From NCBI RefSeq assembly GCF_026151205.1, contig NC_087077.1, forward strand, positions 20,168,198 to 20,232,197: a DNA stretch of 64,000 nt, given 5' to 3'. Positions 53,525 through 64,000 of the stretch are shown in pieces. The notes below the pieces were generated by a model, which ran no database searches, was not told the DNA's origin, and was given only the letters and a program-made list of their open reading frames with translations. How positions within the stretch are numbered: position 1 is the first letter of the stretch; the number at the start of each line of letters is the position of its first letter. This stretch comes from Bolinopsis microptera (lineage: Eukaryota; Ctenophora; Tentaculata; Lobata; Bolinopsidae). The position numbers and the translations under genes were made by a program.

Positions 53525-56395
53525 CAGTGCCTGCTACTCTACCTTCAGTTGATACTTGACTTCTAGTTAAAATACTTCAGTTTCTACTTGACCTTTATAG
53601 TTGATGCTTGCCTTCTAATTATAACATTGTTCAGTTTCTACTTGACCTTTATATAGTTGATACTTGACTTCTAGTTAACATTGTTCAGTTTCTACTCGAC
53701 CTTTAGTTGATACTTGCCTTCTAGTTAAAATTCCTTAGTTTCTACTTGACCTTTATAGTTGATGCATGCCTTCTAGTTAATATTCTTTAGTTTCTACTTG
53801 ACCTTTATAGTTGATGCATGCCTTCTAGTTAATATTCTTTAGTTTCTACTTGACCTTTATAGTTGATGCATGCCTTCTAGTTAAAATTCTTTAGTTTCTA
53901 CTTGACCTTCAGTTGATACTTGACTTCTAGTTAAAATTCTTTAGTTTCTACTCGACCTTTATAGTTGATGCTTGACTTCTAGTTAAAATTCCTTAGTTTC
54001 TACTCGACCTTTATAGTTGATGCTTGACTTCTAGTTAAAATTCCTTAGTTTCTACTCGACCTTTATAGTTGATGCTTGACTTCTAGTTAAAATTCCTTAG
54101 TTTCTACTCGACCTTTATAGTTGATGCTTGACTTCTAGTTAAAATTCCTTAGTTTCTACTCGACCTTTATAGTTGATGCTTGACTTCTAGTTAAAATTCT
54201 TCAGTTTCTACTCGACCTTTATAGTTGATGCTTGACTTCTAGTTAAAATTCTTTAGTTTCTACTCGACCTTTATAGTTGATGCTTGACTTCTAGTTAAAA
54301 TTCTTCAGTTTCTACTCGACCTTTATAGTTGATGCTTGACTTCTAGTTAAAATTCTTTAGTTTCTACTCGACCTTTATAGTTGATGCTTGACTTCTAGTT
54401 AAAATTCCTTAGTTTCTACTCGACCTTTATAGTTGATGCTTGACTTCTAGTTAAAATTCTTTAGTTTCTACTCGACCTTTATAGTTGATGCTTGACTTCT
54501 AGTTAAAATTCCTTAGTTTCTACTCGACCTTTATAGTTGATGCTTGACTTCTAGTTAAAATTCCTTAGTTTCTACTCGACCTTTATAGTTGATGCTTGAC
54601 TTCTAGTTAAAATTCTTTAGTTTCTACTCGACCTTTATAGTTGATGCTTGACTTCTAGTTAAAATTCCTTAGTTTCTACTCGACCTTTATAGTTGATGCT
54701 TGACTTCTAGTTAAAATTCCTTAGTTTCTACTCGACCTTTATAGTTGATGCTTGACTTCTAGTTAAAATTCCTTAGTTTCTACTCCACCTTTATAGTTGA
54801 TGCTTGACTTCTAGTTAAAATTCCTTAGTTTCTACTCGACCTTTATAGTTGATGCTTGACTTCTAGTTAAAATTCTTCAGTTTCTACTCGACCTTTATAG
54901 TTGATGCTTGACTTCTAGTTAAAATTCTTTAGTTTCTACTCGACCTTTATAGTTGATGCTTGACTTCTAGTTAAAATTCTTCAGTTTCTACTCGACCTTT
55001 ATAGTTGATGCTTGACTTCTAGTTAAAATTCTTCAGTTTCTACTCGACCTTTATAGTTGATGCTTGACTTCTAGTTAAAATTCTTTAGTTTCTACTCGAC
55101 CTTTATATTTGATGCTTGACTTCTAGTTAAAATTCCTTAGTTTCTACTCGACCTTTATAGTTGATGCTTGACTTCTAGTTAAAATTCTTCAGTTTCTACT
55201 CGACCTTTATAGTTGATGCTTGACTTCTAGTTAAAATTCTTTAGTTTCTACTCGACCTTTATAGTTGATGCTTGACTTCTAGTTAAAATTCTTCACTTTC
55301 TACTTGACCTTTATAGTTGATGCTTGCCTTCTAATTATAACATTGTTCAGTTTCTACTCGACCTTTATACAGTTGATACTTGACTTCTAGTTAAAATTCT
55401 TCAGTTTCTACTTAAACTTTATAGTTGATGCTTGACTTCTAGTTAAAATTCTTCAGTTTCTACTCGACCTTTATAGTTGTTGCTTGACTTCTAGTTAAAA
55501 TTCTTTAGTTTCTACTTAAACTTTATAGTTGATGCTTGACTTCTAGTTAAAATTCTTCAGTTTCTACTCGACCTTTATAGTTGTTGCTTGACTTCTAGTT
55601 AAAATTCTTTAGTTTCTACTCGACCTTTATAGTTGATGCTTGACTTCTAGTTAAAATTCTTTAGTTTCTACTCGACCTTTATAGTTGATGCTTGACTTCT
55701 AGTTAAAATTCTTTAGTTTCTACTCGACCTTTATAGTTGATGCTTGACTTCTAGTTAAAATTCTTCAGTTTCTACTCGACCTTTATAGTTGATACTTGAC
55801 TTCTAGTTAAAATTCTTTAGTTTCTACTTGACCTTCAGTTGATACTTGCCTTCTAGTTAAAATTCTTTAGTTTCTACTCGACCTTAATAGTATGATACTT
55901 GCCTTCTAGTTAAAATTCTTTAGTTTCTACTTGACCTTTAGTTGATACTTGACTTCTAGTTAAAATTCTTTAGTTTCTACTCGACCTTTAGCTGATACTT
56001 GCCTTCTAGTTAAAATTCTTTAGTTTCTACTTGACCTTCAGTTGATACTTGCCTTCTAGTTAAAATTCTTTAGTTTCTACTCGACCTTAATAGTATGATA
56101 CTTGCCTTCTAGTTAAAATTCTTTAGTTTCTACTTGACCTCTAGTTGATACTTGACTTCTAGTTAAAATTCTTCAGTTTCTACTTGACCTTTATAGTTGA
56201 TACTTGCCTTCTAGTTAAAATTCTTTAGTTTCTACTCGACCTTTATAGTTGATACTTGACTTCTAGTTAAAATTCCTTAGTTTCCACTTGACCTTTATAG
56301 TTGATGCTTGCCTTCTAGTTAAAATTCTTCAGTTTCTACTCGACCTTTATAGTTGATACTTGACTTCTAGTTAAAATTCCTTAGTTTCTACTTGG
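53525..56395. repeat. 52-bp minisatellite, about 55 copies
   Basis: The unit is TTCTTTAGTTTCTACTCGAC, then CTTTATAGTTGATGCTTGAC and TTCTAGTTAAAA. Units at both edges are more diverged (TTGACC, TTGCCTTC, missing TTATAG), whereas the central 54-55.3 kb units are nearly identical. That is the pattern expected from unequal exchange homogenising the middle. Confidence 0.97.
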
Positions 56396-56890
56396 CTACC
56401 AATATGTAACCGTGGTAACCTCCAATATGTTACTCGTGGTCTTTTAGAGAAGTTGTTTTTAGACAAATCCGACTTGATCACTGTTTTACCCACTCCCTCA
56501 TTCCAAGTCATCAGGCCGGAAGATTCGCACGTTTCCCGGTTTCCAGGCTCAGCACCAGTGACCGGGTGCTGCACCACACTCCAAATACTCCCACACCAGT
56601 TAGTTGTTGGACCGCCCTGTTCCTGTCTCCTGTTAAAACCACTTTGCACTTCCTGTTCCTGTCTCCTGTTAAAACCACTTTGCTCTTCCTGTTCCTGTCT
56701 CCTGTTAAAACCACTTTGCTCTTCCTGTTCCTGTCTCCTGTTAAAACCACACTTCCTGTTCTAACTCCAGTGACCTAACGTCAGTGCTGTTAAACACTAT
56801 ATACGTGCAAGGAACACAGCAAACACTGAGCGTACAAGCATACCTACTGCATAGCACTGCGCATCCGGCTTGCTATGCGGATTATATACT
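56396..56890. repeat. 36-bp repeat (about 56618-56760), 4 copies, in unique sequence
   Basis: Units contain CTTCCTGTTCCTGTCTCCTG then TTAAAACCACTTTG. Frames on both strands (56453-56764 plus, 56371-56649 minus) are open across it and its 5' neighbour, but neither has a recognised domain. Confidence 0.7.
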
Positions 56891-57075
56891 TGTGAACTGG
56901 TGATGCATTCAGTTACCACGCCAACCATCTTCGTGATGCATTCAGTTACCACGCCAACCACCTTCGTGATGCATTCAGAGATTCAGTTACCACGCCAACC
57001 ATCTTGTTGATGCATTCAGTTACCACGCCAACCATCTTCGCGCTGCATTCAGTTACCACACCAACCATCCCATTT
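56891..57075. repeat. 33-bp repeat, 5 copies
   Basis: The unit is GATGCATTCAGTTACCACGC then CAACCATCTTCGT. GTTACCACGCCAAC is a relaxed X-box-like inverted repeat. A minus-strand frame (56946-57152) runs through; not called. Confidence 0.85.
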
Positions 57076-60000
57076 CCAGTGCTTGCTTGTTCTCTTAATT
57101 TCCTCTTCATCAGGAAGATGATCAACTTGTCTCCGTATTTCACCGTATACAAAGCCGAACCCAGTCAATTAATATAGCGATTCGAACTGTCTGAAATGAA
57201 GCTCAGCAGTAGGTACAAATAGGTACTACCCATGGAGTAGCATGTTGAGTAGGTTCATTAGCTAATCAATGTGTCTGTCGTGCAGCGAGCCGGCCTTCAC
57301 AATGGTCATCCCCAGTATTCATTGTACATTGTACTCCTAGATAATATGATCTATAGTTAACTACTAACTAGGCTCTGCATTGTACCCCTAGATATGATCT
57401 ATAGTTAACTACTAACTAGGCTGAATAATTGCTTTGTACAATGAAACTGGGGATCTGCTTAATATCTCTGCAATATCTCTCAACCACATGAATCACCATG
57501 GTAACACAGGAATTATTGTCTCCGAATGATTGAGTCAATATATCACCATGGTAACAATATAATAGATTAATAGATTTAAAAAGCACCCCTTATATATATA
57601 ACTATTAATTAAAACTGCTCTAAAGTTTAACCTTGTAACCCCAAGAGAAATAAACACACATTATGGTCTATCTCCAATGTAAATCTGACGTCAATACTTC
57701 AATAGATCTAAAAACACCGCTAACTATTTCCTATTGAAACAGTAAACACTGCTAAACACTGCTTATATATATTATGACTATTGACCAAGAGAAACACTAA
57801 GAGAAACACACACTCTACACTCACTAACCGGGCTCTCGGCCAGCGTTTAATTAAATTGCCGCTTGAATTACAGCAACAAAGGTAGATCAGGAATAGTTTT
57901 TGTTGTATCGATCTGACCGCAGATGCACCTAAACCTTGCGCGTGCCGCCCACGTGTGCCCTTAAATCTCGGTATCGGTATCTACCCTACTCTTTGAGCTT
58001 TACCTTCTGCTTTGAACAACTCGTGTCTGATCTAATTGCAATACAGAAAGGCCTGGCCCCTTGTAGTCTTCCAACCCTCTTTTAGTTCATTTGCAGCTTC
58101 AATTTAGGTCGGCTATAGTTTGTGAGATCTTGTTTTACTTTGGCAAAGTTTGATTCTGTTTGAGTTGGTCTTGTTCCTGCTAGTACTTTTGCTTTCTTCT
58201 CCTGCAAGCAAACTCTTTCCTTCAAACGGCCGCCGGGTCGGCGGGTTCAATTTATTAATTACTTAGATATTATCTCAATGATATTATCTCAATGATATTA
58301 TCTCTCGTCTCTGTGATATTTATACCTTATAACGTAACGTTTCATGATGTCGCTTATAATATGCTATTTATGAAAGTTTAAAATCAAATCAAATCATTCT
58401 CTCAGTGATTCTGCTTATAAATATTAATTACTTATAGCTCCAGCTTCTCACAGGTCATCGTAACCCTGCAGATTATCTTCACAATTATCTGCCTTATACT
58501 GCTGTTAAGTCATGATTCACATTTCAAACCCTGCTCCTTTATAATATTCACATTTCAAACCCTTATAATTTTCATTTACCAACTACAAGTCATCATTCTC
58601 ACAATAGCCATCATGGCCTAGTATACTGTATAATATAGCGTTTAGTTTAAAACTACGTGTTAATTTAGCGGTTAGTTGAGTAAGTTTTTCTGGGCTGTTA
58701 GGTTGTTTTAGACAGAGTTTTTCAGACATGAATTCTTAACTTGTCTCTGACGAACAGTCGGTGTAGAATGAGGAGGGTATAAATTGGGGAACTGCCCGAA
58801 TATTTGACATTCGGCTTAGAGCAGTGTGCTGTTAACTGCTGTTTTGTGTTGTCGCAATGCATTCTTCCGAATCCTGATTTTAATCAAGTACGAACCATTT
58901 TTATTTGATTGATGTTGTCAAGTTGCAACTCCGTATTTACAATATTACAGACAAATTCTCAAATTCCACGTCAGAAACACTTTCTAATTCCCTCCATTAT
59001 TCTCGGCATATTCAATGAATATGCAACATTTCAGTTTATAACCATGATAACCTTGTCAGCTCACGATAATGTGTTTCACTCGGAGAATAGCCGGCCATAA
59101 TTATTAATTATCGCGTATAACACGTATCAAAAGGATACCGAAAAGTAATAAATTCCCGTAAATTATGTGATCACGCATGAATATCAGAAATATGTTACAA
59201 TCTAATTTCTCGTCCTTGACTCGGTTTGGTGGTAATTTGTCTCTGATAAGATGGAGCCTGGTAGGGTGAATATTTGGGGATCAGTAAAATTATTTAAAGG
59301 GTGGAGTACCAAGCTCGGGGGAGCCCGTTAAAACCTGACATAATTATTCAATATTTGTACCGTATCTCATTGTAACCAGCTCCAATTAATGATCTCCTTA
59401 TCGTGCCGCTTCATATGCAATGAATATGTAATAAATATGCAATGAATATGTAATAAATATGGAATGAATAGTGAGCAGTGGGGATATTATTCTAATATTC
59501 TAATCATTTGATGCTAGCTCGCCTCTGAGCGCTTACTCCGTGTCACTACTCCGTGTCACTACTGACTCATGTGTTGAACTTATTAATACTTGATGTGTTT
59601 TATTTGATGTGTTTCATTGCTGGGTTTGTATGATGTAGTGTGTTTAATGCTGTGTGATGTGTTTTAATGCTGTGTGCTGTGTTTTATTGCTGTGTGATGT
59701 AACACAGTGCCCCCGTATGAGGGGTTGAATGTTATCATCTCCTATTTTAATGTGTGGTCCTGCTTTAAGAACAGCTCACTCTATATACTCTGTGATGCTC
59801 ACCCTATTATTATAACTGAGAGGTACTTGATTAGATCCCCTCTCTCATTACACACATAACCCCGCCCTATTTACCTTGTGGTAAAGGTATTATTATTACG
59901 TGGGGTTATTGGAATGTAGCCGCCACAAACTAGTGGGGGTCAGGGGGTTACTGCAGTGTGGTAATACAGAAAGTAGTGGGTCAGGGGCCGTTACCCTCGC

Positions 60001-61229
60001 CGCAGTGCTACTGCTACACTGGTTACCCTCATTGTTACACTAGACCACATTAATTTGGGGAGCTGTTTTCTGTTACACTGGAGCTGGAGCTGCAGTGACC
60101 ACACATGACTATTTGGTGACTATTAGTGACTAGTGGGTAGTTTTGTGACCACTATAATATAGTATATCCTACACTGCTATCATTTCTGATTCCAGTAGAA
60201 CATAGAACCTAATGCTGCTGTATCATTTCTAGCTGTTACAGTATCAGTTGTAGCTACTGTAGTGTATTTCCTGGCTCTTCTTCCGAGAGTTTGTTCCACA
60301 ATTCTAATATCGTCGCGACACTTTAATCTTCATTTCACTTATTTTTCAGGGCAATTCCTTTCTGTCGGCTGTCGATATTGTTTTAATTGAGTTTAACCAA
60401 CTTTTTAAGTCTTTAAAATTAAACAGCTCACTTAGTATTAGAATTAGTGTTGTGCCGGAACTGTCATCAATATCCATGGATAGCCATCTGTTACTATAGT
60501 AACTAAAGTAAGTAAAGCTATCTGCTAGCACTGTTAATTATAAGACTGAGTGAAATCGCTGCACTTTATTAACAAGCCGTAAATATGTAAATATATTAAG
60601 TCCGAAAAAAAAACGTTTTGCGGAATATTCTGCAGCAATTTTGCTTGTAATCCAAGAGGTAGTGTGGTAATACAGAAAGTAGTCCGGTAATACAGAAAGT
60701 AGTGTGGTAATACACGGAGTGCAGTTACAGCCGGGGGCCAGGCAGTGCTAGTTCACGTTTTGTTCAGATGTCAGGGTATCAGGCCTAATCCAGTTAACAG
60801 GTGAGATGTTAAACAAGGATTTAGTGCTATTACCGCCCCACCGCGACCGCTTGTTAACAGTAATATTAACAATGTAAACGGTAACTCACTTTTCAGATCC
60901 CTCCTGTATTTTACGCCTATTTTACGGGTATTATTTTACGGGTATTAGTTCAGTGACGTGTGAGAGTGTGTGGAAATTGTGCCAACAATGCTCTATTCTT
61001 CCTAGAATATTTTCATTGTTGAGCTGTTAATTGAACTACCTCCCTGGAATTCTATAAACTTGACAACATTCCAGTTCTGGGTAAATCAAATCAGGTCTCG
61101 AATATATCACCTCATATTGATATAGTACACGGCGGTCGGAGAGTACACAGTATCTCTCCAGAGTATATGTTATAAATATCTCCCTCCATCTTGTAGATTC
61201 CGCGGTAAATCGTCCTAATCTGTTGTCCA
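57076..61229. other. 4.1-kb interval, gene-poor
   Basis: I find no supported gene. Noted items: a 55-bp duplication around ATGATCTATAGTTAACTACT (57348, 57391); isolated CACCATGGTAAC sites at 57495 and 57544; a diverged ~130-bp duplication (57537-57660 against 57690-57815); AATGAATATGTAATAAATAT repeats at 59427-59465; GATGTGTTTTAATGCTGTGT repeats at 59590-59700; GTGTGGTAATACAGAAAGTAG at 59955 and three times at 60660-60715. Short frames at 58909-59100 and 60346-60531 are unsupported. Confidence 0.45.
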
Positions 61230-62468
61230 CTGACACAACACACTGTAGTAGCAGGACACAACACACTGTAGTAGCAGGACACAACACACTGTAGTAGCAG
61301 GACACAACACACTGTAGTAGCAGGACACAGCACACTGTAGTAGCAGGACACAACACACTGTAGTAGCAGGACACAGCAGACTGTAGTAGCAGGACACAGC
61401 ACACTGTAGTAGCAGGACACAGCACACTGTAGTAGCAGGACACAGCACACTGTAGTAGCAGGACACAACACACTGTAGTAGCAGGACACAGCACACTGTA
61501 GTAGCAGGACACAGCACACTGTAGTAGCAGGACACAGCACACTGTAGTAGCAGGACACAGCAGACTGTAGTAGCAGGACACAGCACACTGTAGTAGCAGG
61601 ACACAGCACACTGTAGTAGCAGGACACAACACACTGTAGTAGCAGGACACAACACACTGTAGTAGCAGGACACAGCACACTGTAGTAGCAGGACACAGCA
61701 CACTGTAGTAGCAGGACACAGCAGACTGTAGTAGCAGGACACAGCAGACTGTAGTAGCAGGACACAGCACACTGTAGTAGCAGGACACAGCACACTGTAG
61801 TAGCAGGACACAACACACTGTAGTAGCAGGACACAACAGACTGTAGTAGCAGGACACAGCACACTGTAGTAGCAGGACACAACACACTGTAGTAGCAGGA
61901 CACAGCACACTGTAGTAGCAGGACACAGCACACTGTAGTAGCAGGACACAGCACACTGTAGTAGCAGGACACAGCAGACTGTAGTAGCAGGACACAGCAC
62001 ACTGTAGTAGCAGGACACAGCACACTGTAGTAGCAGGACACAACACACTGTAGTAGCAGGACACAACACACTGTAGTAGCAGGACACAGCAGACTGTAGT
62101 AGCAGGACACAGCACACTGTAGTAGCAGGACACAGCACACTGTAGTAGCAGGACACAGCACACTGTAGTAGCAGGACACAACACACTGTAGTAGCAGGAC
62201 ACAGCACACTGTAGTAGCAGGACACAACACACTGTAGTAGCAGGACACAGCACACTGTAGTAGCAGGACACAGCACACTGTAGTAGCAGGACACAACAGA
62301 CTGTAGTAGCAGGACACAACACACTGTAGTAGCAGGACACAGCAGACTGTAGTAGCAGGACACAACACACTGTAGTAGCAGGACACAACAGACTGTAGTA
62401 GCAGGACACAGCACACTGTAGTAGCAGGACACAACACACTGTAGTAGCAGGACACAGCAGACTGTAGC
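61230..62468. repeat. 23-bp minisatellite, about 54 copies
   Basis: The unit is CACACTGTAGTAGCAGGACA plus CAG or CAA. Variants are CACACTG/CAGACTG and CAG/CAA only. The period is not a multiple of 3, but the minus strand has no stop in any phase, which creates open frames of 400-500 codons (CCVLLLQ, SCYYSV, CPATTV phases). These are not genes. Confidence 0.97.
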
Positions 62469-62954
62469 TGGTGCTGCTGAACTATTTGTCTGTACGACCT
62501 GACTCCTGAGTAGTGAGTGCGGTATTTGAGCGTGTGTATTTTGCAGTTAAAACACAATGCTAGCGAACTGTTTTCAATTAATTTGAATTTTATTCTTTTG
62601 TTCGGCTTATCGCAAAAATTACACCTCAATTAAGCGTTGCCTTTGTTCTGAAATCAAGGTTTACTTTATTGATTTCCATTTTCCAGTGTCAAAGTTATAG
62701 TTATTTCTTGAGAGTATGGTAAGCTTGGTAGCAAGATACAATTTGTCGTACTATTTCGAACACACGCCAATAGTAGGCAATGGTAGGCAACAGTAGCCAA
62801 TATAAATAGTAGCCAATAATACTGACACTTAACATTTAACACAGGTTACCAAGGTAGCTTGTAGTTAATAGTAGGTAGGCTATATAACTTGACACATAAG
62901 TCGTGAGAGATTAGTTCAAACGTGGCACATTAATAGTTTTACATTAGCACATGC
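62469..62954. other. Unique interval between two arrays, no gene seen
   Basis: Short AGTAGGCAATGGTAGGCAAC repeats at 62770-62815. Nothing else is supported. Confidence 0.5.
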
Positions 62955-64000
62955 ATGCCCAGTAAGCAACACTTGTTGCCTTGTGCCCAGTAAGCAACAC
63001 TTGTTGCCTTGTGCCCAGTAAGCAACACTTGTTGCCTTGTGGCCAGTAAGCAACACTTGTTGCCTTGTAGCCAGTAAGCAACACTTGTTGCCTTGTGCCC
63101 AGTAAGCAACACTTGTTGCCTTGTGGCCAGTAAGCAACACTTGTTGCCTTGTAGCCAGTAAGCAACACTTGTTGCCTTGTGCCCAGTAAGCAACACTTGT
63201 TGCCTTGTGCCCAGTAAGCAACACTTGTTGCCTTGTAGCCAGTAAGCAACACTTGTTGCCTTGTAGCCAGTAAGCAACACTTGTTGCCTTGTGCCCAGTA
63301 AGCAACACTTGTTGCCTTGTAGCCAGTAAGCAACACTTGTTGCCTTGTGCCCAGTAAGCAACACTTGTTGCCTTGTGCCCAGTAAGCAACACTTGTTGCC
63401 TTGTAGCCAGTAAGCAACACTTGTTGCCTTGTAGCCAGTAAGCAACACTTGTTGCCTTGTGCCCAGTAAGCAACACTTGTTGCCTTGTGCCCAGTAAGCA
63501 ACACTTGTTGCCTTGTGCCCAGTAAGCAACACTTGTTGCCTTGTGGCCAGTAAGCAACACTTGTTGCCTTGTAGCCAGTAAGCAACACTTGTTGCCTTGT
63601 GCCCAGTAAGCAACACTTGTTGCCTTGTGCCCAGTAAGCAACACTTGTTGCCTTGTAGCCAGTAAGCAACACTTGTTGCCTTGTGCCCAGTAAGCAACAC
63701 TTGTTGCCTTGTGCCCAGTAAGCAACACTTGTTGCCTTGTGCCCAGTAAGCAACACTTGTTGCCTTGTGCCCAGTAAGCAACACTTGTTGCCTTGTGCCC
63801 AGTAAGCAACACTTGTTGCCTTGTGCCCAGTAAGCAACACTTGTTGCCTTGTGCCCAGTAAGCAACACTTGTTGCCTTGTAGCCAGTAAGCAACACTTGT
63901 TGCCTTGTGCTCAGTAAGCAACACTTGTTGCCTTGTGCCCAGTAAGCAACACTTGTTGCCTTGTGCCCAGTAAGCAACACTTGTTGCCTTGTGGCCAGTA
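62955..64000. repeat. 28-bp minisatellite, at least 37 copies, continues past the window
   Basis: The unit is CCAGTAAGCAACACTTGTTG then CCTTGTGC, with GTGC/GTAG/GTGG variants before CCAG. GCAACACTTGTTGC is a near-perfect inverted repeat with the half-sites in the opposite order to the X-box arrays. Long minus frames are artefacts. Confidence 0.97.

Noticed and set aside
56946-57152. Minus-strand frame MYTVKYGDKLIIFLMKRKLR
   Set aside because: The first 30 residues look protein-like, but the rest is the 33-bp array and no splice site or homologous family is recognised.
61036-62629. Minus-strand open frames of 405-505 codons (CYYSVLCPATTVCCVLLLQ-type repeats)
   Set aside because: They are the 23-bp array read in three phases. 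No stop codon occurs in the unit, so length is not evidence for coding, and the composition is only the repeat.
62916-63980. Three minus-strand open frames of 309-354 codons (CCLLGTRQQVLLTGHKATSVAYW repeats)
   Set aside because: The 28-bp array has no stop in any minus phase. The three overlapping frames are the same DNA.

Overview
The window is eukaryotic nuclear DNA, most likely from an invertebrate animal. It is AT-rich and has GT-AG introns, AATAAA signals, a three-exon tetraspanin gene with introns of 2.0 and 3.0 kb, a gene for a secreted coiled-coil protein with a Cys-rich C-terminal domain, and short non-autonomous DNA transposons with 8-bp target-site duplications. The species cannot be named. 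The tetraspanin and the Cys-rich domain fit a cnidarian-grade or other marine invertebrate, but that is inference. There are no bacterial operons, rRNA or tRNA genes that I could recognise.

About 40% of the window (roughly 26 kb by my tally) is tandem minisatellite: more than 30 arrays with units of 11-70 bp, separated by gene-poor sequence. Nearly every long open reading frame in the window is a repeat array read in translation and is not annotated as a gene.

Layout: 1-27 kb is gene-poor and dominated by arrays, with a possible small membrane-protein gene (16273-16539) followed by a frameshifted partial copy. 27.7-33.9 kb is the tetraspanin gene, the best-supported gene here. Its intron 1 holds 12 extra copies of the end of exon 1, each with an intact-looking splice donor. 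Its intron 2 holds three blocks of a 41-bp repeat with two identical 283-bp inserts, and a transposon. 34-41 kb is arrays and interspersed repeats. 41-48.5 kb is a diverged segmental duplication flanking the coiled-coil gene (minus strand, 44713-45414). 48.6-49.5 kb has two miniature transposons and a possible terminal exon. 51-53.2 kb is a CRE/E-box/CpG-rich stretch that may be regulatory. 53.5-56.4, 61.2-62.5 and 62.95-64 kb are large arrays, the last running off the end.

The recurring theme is an imperfect 13-14 bp palindrome of the form GTTACCATGGTAAC / GTTGCTAGGTAAC. It matches the RFX 'X-box' pattern (GTNRCC, 0-3 nt, RGYAAC). It occurs singly in unique DNA and inside many otherwise unrelated arrays, as if it seeded or was selected in tandem expansion. 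This and the duplicated splice-donor cassette in the tetraspanin gene are the two observations most worth following.
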